NCBI GenBank assembly: GCA_019752295.1
Contig: JAIEMK010000026.1
Span: forward strand, 1-64,000
Length of the DNA: 64,000 nt
Source: Chitinophagaceae bacterium
Lineage (GTDB): Bacteria > Bacteroidota > Bacteroidia > Chitinophagales > Chitinophagaceae
Direction: 5' to 3'
The position numbers and the translations under genes are program-made. Numbering within the stretch: position 1 is the stretch's first letter; each line of letters begins with the position of its first letter. Positions 1 through 9,820 of this stretch are shown piece by piece. The notes below the pieces were generated by a model. It did no database searches. It worked only from the letters and a program-made list of their open reading frames with translations, and was not told the DNA's origin.

Positions 1-666
1 TATAAAGGAGTTACTCCCAATCAGGGCTCAACAGGGTTAGCGGCAGCAGATTTGCCAAAGAATTTTTGGAGAGCAGCTTATGCTACCACAACTGCAACTG
101 CAGATTCAGGAAGGTATATATTCAATAACCTTGCACCCTTCCCTGTTATTACAGCAAGTGATATTCAATTTATGAAAGCCGAAGCTGCATTCAGAAAAGG
201 CAACAAGGATCTGGCATTAACTGCTTACAAAAACGGTATTAATCTTTCTCTGGATTTGCTTACTTCCAATTACGAATCAAGAGTGCCGCTTGCTTTGCGA
301 ATGACCGACGCTTCAAAAGCTGCATATCTTGCCAATACGGCTGTAATACCTGCTTCTTCCAGCTCATTAACACTGAGCATGATTATGCTGCAGAAGTATA
401 TCGCTTTGTATGGCTATGGCTTTAATGAAACTTGGACCGACATGCGCCGCTTCCATTATATCGACCCGGATCCTGCAACTGGAAACCAAGTGTATGCCGA
501 TTTTGCTTTGCCTGCAACTATGACTATTTATAATAATAGCAAGCCAGTATATCGATGCAGACCAAGATATAATTCTGAGTACCTGTATAATATTCCGGCA
601 CTTCAAAAAATTGGGGCACTAGCTTCAGATTATCATACTAAAGAACATTGGTTCAGTCAACCATAA
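1..666 (+). CDS. SusD/RagB-family outer-membrane lipoprotein, C-terminal part
   Basis: The frame is open from the first base, so only the C-terminal 221 residues are present and the real start lies left of the window. SusD-family proteins are surface lipoproteins that bind glycans or peptides for import by a SusC-type TonB-dependent transporter. The fragment carries two sequences typical of the family: the helical repeat region around ITASDIQFMKAEAAFRKG and the late YGFNETWTDMRRFHYID segment, followed by a tyrosine-rich end (RYNSEYLYNIPAL). A susC partner would be expected upstream, outside the window. A DUF4397 lipoprotein gene follows after 24 bases in the same direction and is probably co-transcribed. 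The substrate cannot be told from this fragment. Confidence 0.9.
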   Translation, partial: YKGVTPNQGSTGLAAADLPKNFWRAAYATTTATADSGRYIFNNLAPFPVITASDIQFMKAEAAFRKGNKDLALTAYKNGINLSLDLLTSNYESRVPLALRMTDASKAAYLANTAVIPASSSSLTLSMIMLQKYIALYGYGFNETWTDMRRFHYIDPDPATGNQVYADFALPATMTIYNNSKPVYRCRPRYNSEYLYNIPALQKIGALASDYHTKEHWFSQP

Positions 667-690
667 TCTTCATTATTTAAAAAGTAAGAA

Positions 691-1515
691 ATGAAAAAAA
701 ATACTTTAAAATATTTGCTTCCTGCAATAATGGTGTTGATGCTTTATTCATGTGGTAAGCAAAGTGGAGTAACCAATCAGGCTTATTCTGTATATGGTGT
801 GGGCGCTAATCAGGGACAACTGAAAATTAATCTGGGCTTTGCTTATACCAAAAACTATAGCATGTTGATTAAGATCAACGATCAGGTAGTGAGTAATTTG
901 CTAACTACCAGAACTCCTTTTCCCGGCGGCGGATTTAATACCAATGGAAGCAGTTTTGCACTATATATTGGTGTAAATAAGGGAGATAATAAAGTTTCGT
1001 TAGTGATTCCGAATTTTGGTACAAATACTGACTCCGTTGTGCTCTACACCACTACTGTTACCATTCCCGATAACAATGCTTATACTTTGCACATTGCAGA
1101 TACCATGGTGAACTCTAGTTTGAATAATACCAAATCGCTATTGGTAAAGAACGAGATTGCCGATGTGGATGTAAACTTCTGCAGATTCAGGTTTGTAAAT
1201 ATGATACCCAATCTTACAGGAGTGGATTTGTATTTAAATGGCGTAAAAATGAAATCGAATATTCCTTTCATGGCGGCCACAGATACATTTACAGTAAGAA
1301 CCGATATGTTTGCTCCGGGTTTTAATCCATCAGCAACAACTGCATGGGCAGTTCGACCAGTGGGGGCGTCTTCAACATCTGCAGCTACAGCTACATATAC
1401 AAGTACCAACGGCTTGCAGAGTCAAAGAGTAATGACCATTTTCAGTATGGGATATGCAGGGTTTACCGGAACGAAATTACCTTTTGTTGCATTGACATTA
1501 GATAAAAATCAGTAA
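691..1515 (+). CDS. DUF4397-like lipoprotein
   Basis: This 274-residue protein begins with a lipoprotein signal (hydrophobic stretch ending LMLYSC, predicted lipidated Cys near residue 21). It has no enzymatic motif. The segment RFVNMIPNLTGVDLYLNGVKM in the second half resembles the DUF4397 beta-rich domain found in Bacteroidota surface lipoproteins, and a similar but weaker module seems to occupy the first half. It follows the susD-like gene closely, so it is probably an accessory surface lipoprotein of that uptake locus. The role is inferred only from position and lipidation. A good terminator hairpin follows. Confidence 0.75.
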   Translation: MKKNTLKYLLPAIMVLMLYSCGKQSGVTNQAYSVYGVGANQGQLKINLGFAYTKNYSMLIKINDQVVSNLLTTRTPFPGGGFNTNGSSFALYIGVNKGDNKVSLVIPNFGTNTDSVVLYTTTVTIPDNNAYTLHIADTMVNSSLNNTKSLLVKNEIADVDVNFCRFRFVNMIPNLTGVDLYLNGVKMKSNIPFMAATDTFTVRTDMFAPGFNPSATTAWAVRPVGASSTSAATATYTSTNGLQSQRVMTIFSMGYAGFTGTKLPFVALTLDKNQ

Positions 1516-1545
1516 GAACTATACTTTGTAAACCCTCGGTTTTAA

Positions 1546-1573
1546 GGAAGCGTTAAATGCGCTTCCTTTTTTT
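1546..1573 (+). terminator. Rho-independent terminator after the susD/DUF4397 pair
   Basis: A 7-bp GC-rich stem (GGAAGCG at 1546-1552 with CGCTTCC at 1560-1566) closes a 7-base loop and is followed directly by seven T. It sits 30 bases after the DUF4397 stop codon. Confidence 0.85.
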
Positions 1574-1583
1574 ATGAGATGTG

Positions 1584-1611
1584 TTTGTGATACCGCTTTT
1601 TGGTACTTTTG
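1584..1611 (+). promoter_or_regulatory. Bacteroidota-type promoter for the macroglobulin/plug protein
   Basis: TTTG at 1584-1587, a 16-base spacer and a perfect TACTTTTG (TAnnTTTG) at 1604-1611 match the -33/-7 consensus of Bacteroidota. Transcription would begin near 1618, about 27 bases before the chosen ATG. This supports separate transcription of the downstream gene after the terminator. Confidence 0.6.
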
Positions 1612-1644
1612 TACCCCCCTCTAACAACATTTAATTTTTATGAG

Positions 1645-4071
1645 ATGCAAAAAATTACAACTGTTTTAGTATTTGCAATTTTTATGGGGATCTCTGAAAC
1701 CAGAGCACAGCAAATCGTAAATTTTTTACCGGAATATTTGGAACACTATAAACCCGAAAAACTACACTTGCATTTTGATAAGAGTGTGTACAATAAGGGA
1801 GAAACCATTTGGTATAAATCGTACATTTTAGCAGGAGATAGTTTATCGGACTTTAGCAGAAATTTTTATGTGGACTGGTACGATGATAATGGCCAATTAA
1901 TTGTTCACACGGTGCAGCCTGTTTTTGAATCATCGGCAAGAGGACAGTTTGATATTCCTGCAAATTATCGCGGAGAAATGATACACTTAAAAGCGTACAC
2001 ACAATGGATGTTGAATTTTGATTCTTCGTTTGTGTACAGAAAAGATATTCAGATTATTCAGACCGATAGCACGGTTAAAACAAAACCTTTTATTCCTGCA
2101 GCAACCATTCAATTTTTTCCTGAGGGAGGAGAGCTGATAAATGGAGTAAACTCAACTGTGGCATTTCTGGCTGCTAACCAGGCTGAAAAACCAGTAGAAA
2201 TCAGAGGAGCAATCTTTAATAATTCCAATCAACTAATCGACTCTTTTGTTTCGGTACATAACGGCATGGGAAAATTTTCGCTTGAAGCTTCTTCGAAAGA
2301 AACTTATTATGCAAAGTGGATGGATGAGTATGGCATTGATCATATTTCTCCCTTACCCAATATTAAACCAACAGGTGTAGCACTTGAATGCCAGTTAAAA
2401 AAACACAAAGCTGTTTTTGTAATAAAGCGTAGTCCTGAAATAACTGAGCAACTGAAATCGGTTCATATAGTTGCAACCATCAATCAACAGTTTATATTTA
2501 ATGCCGCTGCTAACCTTGCAACAAAAAGAATTGTTACCGGAGAAATCGCAATAGATAGTATTCAGTCAGGTATATTACAAATTACTTTGTTTGATGCAAA
2601 CTGGATTCCTATTGCAGAAAGGGTTCTGTTTATTAAGAGTCCTGAGTATGAATTTTTTCCTGATGTTCGAATCGTTTCAAAAAAACTTTCCAGAAGAGCA
2701 AAGAATACACTCGAGATAAATGTGTCGGATTCGGTACTTAGCAATTTATCGATAGCAATTACGGATGCGGGTCTGTTCAGAGACAGCAGTACAAATATAT
2801 TTTCTCAGTTTTTATTATCAAGCGATCTAAAAGGCTATATACATCAACCTGCTTATTATTTTTCGAACGACAATGAAACCATCGATGAACAATTGGACCT
2901 AGTGATGTTAACCCATGGCTGGAGAAAATATAAGTGGGATGAAATTGCCAAGAGGCAGTTGCCTCTGATTACTTATCCGATAGATAGTGATTATTTACAG
3001 ATCAAGGGAAATGTTACACTCAATTCGCAAATGGTAAACTTTAAGCCCAATCAATCCATCACACTCATCATGCAGGCCAAAGATAGCAGTAAACAATACT
3101 TCTACGTGCCTGTTAAACCCGATGGCAGTTTCAGACAAAGAGGTGTAATCTTTTTCGATTCTTCAAAAGTATTTTATCAGTTGAATGGAGATAAAAGATT
3201 AAATGAATATGCAAGTGTCAACTTTCAATATAGTTTGCCTCAAGCCACATTTGCAAGATCCATGAAGGTTTCTAATTTTAGAAGGATCGATAGTATAGCA
3301 TTGCAGGAAAGCAGATCTTTTTTTGCAAGTATTGCGAATAAGAAAAAAAGTCTTGATTCTACCGTTATTCTAAAAGAAGTGATCGTTAATAGTAAGATCA
3401 AATCTTCCATCGAAATTCTGGATGAAAAATATACCACAGGGTTATTCGCCAGTAGAAACGGATATTCATTTGATGTATTAAACGATACCCGTGCACACGC
3501 TTCGATTGATATCTTCCATTATTTACAGGATATGATACCCGGCTTATCCATGTCGATCCCCATCATGGGTGCTAACGGAGCAGGCGATGCAAATAGTAGT
3601 AATGTTCCGGGTTTGAGTTGGAGGGATGGTACTCCGGATCTTTTTATTAATGAATTACCAGCCGATGCTGGAACTTTAATGGATTTGTCGATGAGCGAAG
3701 TGGCTTATATCAAAGCTTTCCGCCCTCCTTTCATGGCAGCTTCAGGTTCAGGTGCATCGGGAGCAATTGTTGTGTACACAAAGAAGGGATCGGATATCAG
3801 AACCGATAATATAAAAGGACTGAATCATGTATTGTTAACCGGCTACAGCAATTGCAGAGAATTTTATCATCCCGACTACAGTGTACAGCAAACAAAATAT
3901 GCCGACACCCGTTCTACCATTTATTGGAATCCCTATGTTCTAACAGATAAAAAAAATAAAACGGTAAAGATAGAATTCTACAATAACGATATCAGCAACA
4001 GGTATCGCATTATATTAGAGGGGGTAAACGCAAATGGAAAATTAGCGAGGGTTGAAAAAATTGTTGAATAA
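1645..4071 (+). CDS. Secreted macroglobulin (MG2)-like / TonB-plug-domain protein
   Basis: The protein is about 808 residues when started at ATG 1645, which gives a clean signal peptide (MQKITTVLVFAIFMGISETRAQQ); an upstream in-frame start would add non-signal residues that overlap the predicted promoter. The N-terminal third contains LHLHFDKSVYNKGETIWYKSYIL, typical of the MG2-like domain of Bacteroidota alpha-2-macroglobulin relatives. The C-terminal part (about residues 610-715) looks like a TonB-receptor plug (IDIFHYLQDMIPGLSMSI, SEVAYIKAFRPPFMAASG, GAIVVYTKKG), but no beta barrel follows. Such MG2-plus-plug proteins are common in Bacteroidota and poorly characterised. It is probably periplasmic or outer-membrane associated. 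Confidence 0.8.
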   Translation: MQKITTVLVFAIFMGISETRAQQIVNFLPEYLEHYKPEKLHLHFDKSVYNKGETIWYKSYILAGDSLSDFSRNFYVDWYDDNGQLIVHTVQPVFESSARGQFDIPANYRGEMIHLKAYTQWMLNFDSSFVYRKDIQIIQTDSTVKTKPFIPAATIQFFPEGGELINGVNSTVAFLAANQAEKPVEIRGAIFNNSNQLIDSFVSVHNGMGKFSLEASSKETYYAKWMDEYGIDHISPLPNIKPTGVALECQLKKHKAVFVIKRSPEITEQLKSVHIVATINQQFIFNAAANLATKRIVTGEIAIDSIQSGILQITLFDANWIPIAERVLFIKSPEYEFFPDVRIVSKKLSRRAKNTLEINVSDSVLSNLSIAITDAGLFRDSSTNIFSQFLLSSDLKGYIHQPAYYFSNDNETIDEQLDLVMLTHGWRKYKWDEIAKRQLPLITYPIDSDYLQIKGNVTLNSQMVNFKPNQSITLIMQAKDSSKQYFYVPVKPDGSFRQRGVIFFDSSKVFYQLNGDKRLNEYASVNFQYSLPQATFARSMKVSNFRRIDSIALQESRSFFASIANKKKSLDSTVILKEVIVNSKIKSSIEILDEKYTTGLFASRNGYSFDVLNDTRAHASIDIFHYLQDMIPGLSMSIPIMGANGAGDANSSNVPGLSWRDGTPDLFINELPADAGTLMDLSMSEVAYIKAFRPPFMAASGSGASGAIVVYTKKGSDIRTDNIKGLNHVLLTGYSNCREFYHPDYSVQQTKYADTRSTIYWNPYVLTDKKNKTVKIEFYNNDISNRYRIILEGVNANGKLARVEKIVE

Positions 4072-4079
4072 GAACTGGA

Positions 4080-4466
4080 TTAGAGATCATGATGATCGTC
4101 GCCTAATAATTCTCTTTCAATTTCTTCCATCTGAACAATATCCCATGCCTCACTTTCGGTAGGGGTAGTGTTTAAAAAATCCAGAAGTTCGAGTTTTTCA
4201 AAACTGTTCTCTACTGCTTCAGATAAATTACAGATTACAAACGAAGCGCCGTTTTCATAAAAATGCTGCTGTAATTCGGCCACTTGAATTGCCGCAGCTT
4301 CTTCAATCGTTTTTACACTCGAAAGTTGAAGTACTACGTTTTTTACTGTAGCTTTCAAGCAGATGAGGCAGCTTTTTACAAGCCCCGCTGCTATATTGAC
4401 AGTCAAATCCGGCAATAATGGGGTTACAACAGTAAATTTCTCCTTGGTATCAATTTTGATTTCCAT
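4080..4466 (-). CDS. STAS-domain protein, degenerate anti-anti-sigma factor-like
   Basis: This 128-residue protein starts at the ATG giving MEIKIDTKEKFTVVTPLLPDLT, which is preferred over an upstream start that would run into the clpC leader. The fold signature is STAS-like: an alternating beta strand VVLQLSSVKTI, a helix and then FVICNLSEAVENSFEKLELLDFL. In SpoIIAA-type factors a DSSG loop carries the phosphorylated serine. Here the matching loop reads EEAAA, so that serine is absent and the protein cannot be switched in the classical way. The C-terminus is acidic and His-rich (GDDHHDL). It is transcribed divergently from clpC. Confidence 0.65.
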   Translation of the reverse strand: MEIKIDTKEKFTVVTPLLPDLTVNIAAGLVKSCLICLKATVKNVVLQLSSVKTIEEAAAIQVAELQQHFYENGASFVICNLSEAVENSFEKLELLDFLNTTPTESEAWDIVQMEEIERELLGDDHHDL

Positions 4467-4555
4467 ATAATAGAATTCATTAACAAACTGTGTATAAATG
4501 GCACGCAACTTCACTCAAAAATATTCGTTATAATTGTATAAATCCAATTTTGATT

Positions 4556-7105
4556 ATGGATAATAATTTTTCAGCACAGGTAAAAGAGATCATTTCCTTC
4601 AGCAGGGAAGAGGCATTGCGGTTGGGGAACGACTTTATAGGGACAGAGCATCTCTTGTTGGGATTGATACGCGATGGCGATAATACCGCTATCAAAGTAC
4701 TCAAGCAACTCAATATTGATTTGTATGAACTGCGTAAGGAAGTGGAACTGGCTGTGAAAGACAAGACAGGGAAGAATATTGCCAATATTAATAGCCTGCC
4801 TTTGACCAAACAGGCAGAGAAAGTAATCAGGGTAACGGTTTTGGAAGCAAAAGCTTTAAAAAGTCCGTTGGTAGAAACAGAACATTTAATGTTGAGTATT
4901 CTGAAAAACAAGGAAAATATTGCAACTCAGATCTTAAACCAATTTGATGTGGACTATGATCTGTTCCGCAATGAGTTGGGAATGGTAGGTTCTACCAATC
5001 CAAATCCTCGCAGCGAGTTTTCGGATGAGAGTGAAGAAGAATTTGATGAAGAAAAAAGAAGTGCAGGATACCAGCAACAAAGAGGCGGAAAAGCAGCGCC
5101 GGGAGCCAAGAGCAAAACGCCTGTACTGGATAATTTTGGAAGAGATATCACCAAACTGGCCGAAAGTGGTACACTCGATCCTATTGTTGGCAGAGAGGCC
5201 GAAATTGAGCGTGTGAGCCAGATACTGAGCCGCCGTAAAAAGAATAACCCAATTTTGATAGGAGAGCCCGGAGTGGGTAAAACTGCAATCGTTGAAGGCC
5301 TCGCATTGAGAATTGTTCAGCGCAAAGTGAGCCGGGTTTTATTCGACAAAAGAGTCATCAGTCTTGATCTAGCTGCATTAGTAGCAGGAACCAAATACCG
5401 TGGCCAGTTCGAAGAGCGCATGAAAGCCATTATGAATGAACTGGAAAAAAATCGAGATGTGATTTTGTTTATCGACGAAATCCACACCATTGTTGGTGCA
5501 GGTGGAGCAAGTGGTTCTTTAGACGCTTCCAATATCTTTAAGCCGGCTCTGGCAAGAGGCGAACTGCAATGTATCGGAGCTTCTACACTCGACGAATATC
5601 GTATGCATATCGAAAAAGATGGTGCATTGGATCGTCGTTTCCAAAAAGTGTTGATCGAGCCGCCAAGTGTGGACGAGACTATCATGATCCTTAATAATAT
5701 CAAGTCTAAATACGAAGACTTTCACAACGTTACTTATAACGACGAAGCTATTGAAGCTTGTGTGAAGTTGAGCGATCGTTATATGACCGACCGTTTATTG
5801 CCCGATAAAGCAATTGATGTGTTGGATGAAGTAGGGGCAAGGGTACACTTAAAAAACATTAATGTACCGGAAGAGATTGTGGAGTTAGAAAAGAAAATTG
5901 AGGATGTAAAGAACGAAAAAAATAAAGTGGTCAAAAGCCAGCGCTTTGAAGAAGCTGCTGCTTTACGCGATACCGAAAAAAGACTGGGCGAAGAACTTGA
6001 GAAAGCAAAAGCTATTTGGGAAGAGGATAGTAAACACAGAAGATATCCAATTGTGGAAGAACATATTGCCGAAGTGGTGAGTATGATGACTGGTATTCCG
6101 GTAAAGCGAATGGTGCAGGCAGAAACAGAGAAACTGCGCAGGATGAGCGAAGATATGCGTGCGATGGTGGTAGGGCAAGACGAAGCGATTCTGAAAGTGG
6201 TAAAAGCCATACAACGTAATCGGGTTGGCCTAAAAGATCCTAAGAAACCGATTGGCACTTTTATTTTCTTAGGACCTACGGGTGTTGGTAAAACAGAACT
6301 AGCGCGATCTCTGGCGCGTTATATGTTCGATTCGGAAGATGCTTTGATTCGCATCGACATGAGCGAATACATGGAAAAGTTTACTGTGAGCAGATTAATC
6401 GGAGCTCCTCCCGGATATGTTGGTTATGAAGAAGGTGGGCAGCTTACCGAAAAAGTAAGACGAAAACCTTACTGTGTGATTTTGTTGGATGAGATCGAAA
6501 AAGCACACCCTGATATTTACAATATTTTATTGCAGGTATTGGATGATGGTCAGTTGACCGATGGGTTAGGCCGCAAGATCGATTTCAAAAATACACTGAT
6601 CATCATGACATCAAATATCGGGGTACGCCAGTTGAAAGAATTTGGTGATGGTGTAGGTTTTGCTACGGCTACCAGGGTTCAGAATGCAGAAGACAATAAT
6701 AAAGCGGTTATAGAAAAAGCGCTGAAACGTACTTTTTCTCCTGAGTTTTTAAACAGGATTGATGATGTGGTTATTTTCAACTCGCTGAGCAAAGAAAATA
6801 TTTTCAACATCATCGATATACTGATGAAGGGTGTAACAAAAAGATTGCAGAATCTTGGGTTCTCGATGGAGTTGACGCTCGAAGCAAAAGAGTTTATTGC
6901 CGACAAGGGATATGATTCTCAGTTTGGTGCAAGGCCTTTGCACAGGGCATTACAGAAATATCTGGAAGATCCTTTGGCCGAGGAAATACTGAACTTAAAT
7001 GTAAAAGCCGGCGATATTCTTGTGGCAGATCTGGATAAGGAAAATGGGAAAATAAAATTCATTTTTCAACCCAAGGAAGAAGAGCCGAAGATTTCGGAAG
7101 CCTAG
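4556..7105 (+). CDS. clpC: ATP-dependent Clp protease ATP-binding subunit ClpC
   Basis: This 849-residue class-1 Clp/Hsp100 unfoldase feeds proteins to ClpP in the cytosol. It has the tandem Clp N-domain repeat (residues 1-145), an acidic linker, AAA module 1 with Walker A GEPGVGKT near 236 and Walker [10 protein letters not shown] near 303, and a UVR-like middle domain near 437-478 ([21 protein letters not shown]). AAA module 2 has Walker [10 protein letters not shown] near 572, and a ClpB-type D2-small C-terminal domain ends the protein. The short UVR-bearing middle region separates ClpC from ClpB. The start is ATG 4556 ([20 protein letters not shown]); the longer frame would add 22 unlike residues. 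A strong bidirectional hairpin follows. Confidence 0.96.
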   Translation: MDNNFSAQVKEIISFSREEALRLGNDFIGTEHLLLGLIRDGDNTAIKVLKQLNIDLYELRKEVELAVKDKTGKNIANINSLPLTKQAEKVIRVTVLEAKALKSPLVETEHLMLSILKNKENIATQILNQFDVDYDLFRNELGMVGSTNPNPRSEFSDESEEEFDEEKRSAGYQQQRGGKAAPGAKSKTPVLDNFGRDITKLAESGTLDPIVGREAEIERVSQILSRRKKNNPILIGEPGVGKTAIVEGLALRIVQRKVSRVLFDKRVISLDLAALVAGTKYRGQFEERMKAIMNELEKNRDVILFIDEIHTIVGAGGASGSLDASNIFKPALARGELQCIGASTLDEYRMHIEKDGALDRRFQKVLIEPPSVDETIMILNNIKSKYEDFHNVTYNDEAIEACVKLSDRYMTDRLLPDKAIDVLDEVGARVHLKNINVPEEIVELEKKIEDVKNEKNKVVKSQRFEEAAALRDTEKRLGEELEKAKAIWEEDSKHRRYPIVEEHIAEVVSMMTGIPVKRMVQAETEKLRRMSEDMRAMVVGQDEAILKVVKAIQRNRVGLKDPKKPIGTFIFLGPTGVGKTELARSLARYMFDSEDALIRIDMSEYMEKFTVSRLIGAPPGYVGYEEGGQLTEKVRRKPYCVILLDEIEKAHPDIYNILLQVLDDGQLTDGLGRKIDFKNTLIIMTSNIGVRQLKEFGDGVGFATATRVQNAEDNNKAVIEKALKRTFSPEFLNRIDDVVIFNSLSKENIFNIIDILMKGVTKRLQNLGFSMELTLEAKEFIADKGYDSQFGARPLHRALQKYLEDPLAEEILNLNVKAGDILVADLDKENGKIKFIFQPKEEEPKISEA

Positions 7106-7106
7106 G

Positions 7107-7228
7107 AGAAAGTCAAAAGTCAAAAATCAAAATTCAAAAATCAAAATTCAAAATATAAAGCGGGTTGTCTGATAAAGACAACCCGCTTCATTTATCCTAC
7201 TTTTTTACTTTTTACTTTTGATTTTTGA
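7107..7228. repeat. Heptad-repeat arms around a terminator
   Basis: Between the convergent clpC and ROK-kinase genes, AT-rich heptads of the TCAAAAT/TTCAAAA type run from about 7110 to 7155. The same repeat returns in reverse orientation at about 7198-7228 (TTTTTACTTTTTACTTTTGA and on). The arms are imperfect inverted copies of each other and enclose the terminator hairpin. The same heptads occur near 18.1, 33.3, 34.0 and 51.5 kb. Confidence 0.7.
7158..7188. terminator. Bidirectional terminator between clpC and the ROK kinase
   Basis: A perfect 13-bp stem (AAGCGGGTTGTCT at 7158-7170 pairing with 7176-7188) closes a 5-base GATAA loop. AT-rich sequence lies on both sides, so it can serve the two convergent genes. 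Confidence 0.85.
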
Positions 7229-7229
7229 C

Positions 7230-8207
7230 TTATTGTATGTCCCATGCCAACGCGGAAGCACCTAAAATAGCCGCGTCTGCTTCTTTTAAATGGCTTACAA
7301 GAATCTTCACCTTGTTTTGGAATACTTGTATCAGGTTGGCCTCCATACTCTCTCTGGTGGGTTTTAAAATTAAATCTCCTGCCTTGGTTAAGCCGCCAAA
7401 TAATACGATGGCAGAAGGGCTAGAGAACATAACAAAATTCGCCAATGCCAAACCAAGTATTTTACCGGTAAACTCAAATATTTCCTTTGCTAACTGATCG
7501 CCAGCCATGGCCGCATCGTACACTTTTTTAGAGTCGAGCTGGTCCCTCGGAACTGCACGTAATAAGCTGGGCGTTTCTGAATTTTCCAGAAATTCAATAG
7601 TGGTTAAACGAACTCCTGTGGCAGAAGCATAGCTTTCCAGAGAGCCCTTCTTACCGGTACCTTCATGATAACGACCATCGGGAATTACGATAACGTGTCC
7701 CAGCTCACCGGCAAAACCATCGTGCCCGTAAATTAAAGAACCATTTGCAACAATACCACTTCCTACACCTGTTCCCAGTGTAATCATAATAAAATCCTTC
7801 ATGTCTTTAGCCGCACCATATTTCATTTCACCCAAAGCTGCAGCATTTGCATCATTGGTTAAAACAACGGGAAGTTTAAATTCATCCTGAATAATTTTAG
7901 CGAGCGGAATCACGCCTTTCCAAGGAAGGTTCGGCGCATATTCAATGGTGCCGGTATAAAAGTTTCCGTTTGGAGCACCAACGCCAATGCCTTTTATTCT
8001 GCCAATACCACCAATATTATCAATCAGTGGTTGAAGGTTTTTGTGCAGGTCAATAATAAAATCATTAATCTCCTTGTATCCTCTGGTTGACATCTCACTC
8101 GAGAAAAGCACATTTCCTTCTCTGTCAACGATACCAAATTTTGTACCTGTACCTCCAATATCAATGCCTATTGCGAGTTGTTCCATTCCTGAAATTGCAG
8201 TTGCCAT
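7230..8207 (-). CDS. ROK-family sugar kinase (glucokinase-like)
   Basis: This 325-residue cytosolic kinase has the ROK ATP-phosphate motif IGIDIGGTGTKFGIVD near residues 13-28, the LTNDANAAALGE sugar/catalytic-Asp region and TLGTGVGSGIV. The usual ROK zinc site (GRxCGCGxxGCLE) reads GRYHEGTGKKGSLE here, so all the cysteines are gone although the surrounding ELGH and YASATG are kept. It lies 23 bases downstream of a FucP-like permease gene and is probably co-transcribed with it, which suggests phosphorylation of an imported hexose or amino sugar. Glucose is the usual substrate in this family, but N-acetylglucosamine or fructose cannot be excluded. The start may be ATG 8207 or ATG 8186. Confidence 0.88.
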   Translation of the reverse strand: MATAISGMEQLAIGIDIGGTGTKFGIVDREGNVLFSSEMSTRGYKEINDFIIDLHKNLQPLIDNIGGIGRIKGIGVGAPNGNFYTGTIEYAPNLPWKGVIPLAKIIQDEFKLPVVLTNDANAAALGEMKYGAAKDMKDFIMITLGTGVGSGIVANGSLIYGHDGFAGELGHVIVIPDGRYHEGTGKKGSLESYASATGVRLTTIEFLENSETPSLLRAVPRDQLDSKKVYDAAMAGDQLAKEIFEFTGKILGLALANFVMFSSPSAIVLFGGLTKAGDLILKPTRESMEANLIQVFQNKVKILVSHLKEADAAILGASALAWDIQ

Positions 8208-8230
8208 AATTAGTGAAATTAAATTGAAAA

Positions 8231-9682
8231 TTAGTGAGCCCCAGCGCTGGTTTTGACATCATAGTCAATTCCCTGCGATTTCAGAATTGCTTTTACCTGA
8301 ACTGCATAAAAAGCCAGGTATGCAAAACAAATTGCACCTACAATATAACTGTAATGGATACCCAAAACTTTGTCATCAGCAACCCATCCCTGCAGTGCTG
8401 CAATTACACCACCACCCATAATCATCATAATCAGTAAGCTACTTCCCTGATTGGTATGTTTACCCAAACCGGCAACAGCCAATGTAAAAATACAAGGCCA
8501 TAAAGTACTACAGAATAATCCAACACTAATGAACGCAAATACACTCAGCATACCGGTAGTAAGCATACCAATAATCAATGCGATAATTCCCAAAGAAGAG
8601 AATATTAAAAGCATTCTGGCAGGATTTCCCTTACTTGTAATATTTCCGATAATCATGGCCACAATTACAAATGCATAAATATAGAAGTTGCTCATATCGT
8701 GTTGTGCAATGGCATTTACAATTAAGAAAACCGCAAATGCTAAATAAGGCATTACAAAGGCCAATATCTTTTCTTTGCTTTGGCTAACACCAAATGCGCC
8801 TACAGAATTGGTCCATCTTCCAATCATTAAACTAGCCCAATACAAAGAAATATAAGGCGCAATTTTATCGGTAGTAATACCTGCGTGTTGACGCATATAT
8901 TCCGGCAAATTACTTGCTGTAGCTACTTCAACTCCCACATAAACAAAGATGCCGATCATACCCAATACCAACTGAGGGTATTGCAAAGCAGAAGTTTTGT
9001 GTAATACTTTTGTAGTTGTTTCTGCTTCTTCATCAGCTACATGATCCAGATCAATTTTATTAGGGATGGAAGAGAACTTGAAAAAAAGTGCAACTAATAC
9101 AAACGCAACTCCCAGAATCAGATAAGGTGTTTTTACACTTTCAATGCTAGCTTCGGTGCCACCTGCACTTACACTTCCGAAGATTGCAAAGCTTACTAAT
9201 AATGGTCCGATAGTAGTACCAAAATTATTGATACCCCCAGCCATACTCAATCTTTGCGATCCAGTTTTAGGGTCGCCGATAACTACAGCCAGTGGATTGG
9301 CCGCAATTTGTTGTAAGCTAAAACCTAATGCCACAATAAATAATGCAGTGATCATTAAATTAAAGGAAGCATTATTTGCAGCAGGGAAAAATAAAAGTGT
9401 TCCCAAAGCTGAAATGATTAAACCCAGTGCAATACCATTTTTGTATCCAATTTTGTTTAACAAATCGCCGCCGATTGCAGAAGATACACCAACATAAATC
9501 AGTGAACCAACGGTATAAGCAACATAGAATGCAACTGCCACAAGCTGGCTTTGAAGTTGTGTTAGCGTGAATGCTTTTTTAAATACGGGGATCAGGATGT
9601 CGTTGCTGGCAGCAACAAAACCCCAGAAAAAAAATACAGTAATCAGGGTGCCGAATTGCGACCAGTTTGTTTTTTGATTCAT
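8231..9682 (-). CDS. FucP-like MFS sugar transporter
   Basis: This 483-residue protein has about twelve hydrophobic segments and the Bacteroidota sugar:proton symporter style of the FucP/NagP/glucose-galactose family (WGFVAASNDILIPVFKKAF at the N-terminus, FSLQQIAANPLAVVIGDP in the middle, MMIMGGGVIAALQGWVAD near the end). The start is the ATG giving MNQKTNWSQFGTLITVFFFWGF; the upstream extension is not membrane-like and reaches into the divergent glgA leader. It is followed within 23 bases by the ROK kinase, so import and phosphorylation of one sugar are probably coupled. The substrate is not determined by the sequence. Confidence 0.88.
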   Translation of the reverse strand: MNQKTNWSQFGTLITVFFFWGFVAASNDILIPVFKKAFTLTQLQSQLVAVAFYVAYTVGSLIYVGVSSAIGGDLLNKIGYKNGIALGLIISALGTLLFFPAANNASFNLMITALFIVALGFSLQQIAANPLAVVIGDPKTGSQRLSMAGGINNFGTTIGPLLVSFAIFGSVSAGGTEASIESVKTPYLILGVAFVLVALFFKFSSIPNKIDLDHVADEEAETTTKVLHKTSALQYPQLVLGMIGIFVYVGVEVATASNLPEYMRQHAGITTDKIAPYISLYWASLMIGRWTNSVGAFGVSQSKEKILAFVMPYLAFAVFLIVNAIAQHDMSNFYIYAFVIVAMIIGNITSKGNPARMLLIFSSLGIIALIIGMLTTGMLSVFAFISVGLFCSTLWPCIFTLAVAGLGKHTNQGSSLLIMMIMGGGVIAALQGWVADDKVLGIHYSYIVGAICFAYLAFYAVQVKAILKSQGIDYDVKTSAGAH

Positions 9683-9820
9683 GGCAGGCGTTATGAAGTT
9701 GGTTAATTGAATAGGCTGTAAAATAAATATATTTTGGCAAGCAGAAAACTTTAAATGTTTTTTGTGCACTGGTAATTCATTCCTAAATTGAATGCAAATC
9801 GAGGATCCAAAAATCAACTG

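Noticed and set aside
9706..9740. Promoter of glgA (TTG, 18 bases, TATATTTTG)
   Set aside because: The -7 box has an extra base and other AT-rich matches are equally good, so it was not listed as a feature.
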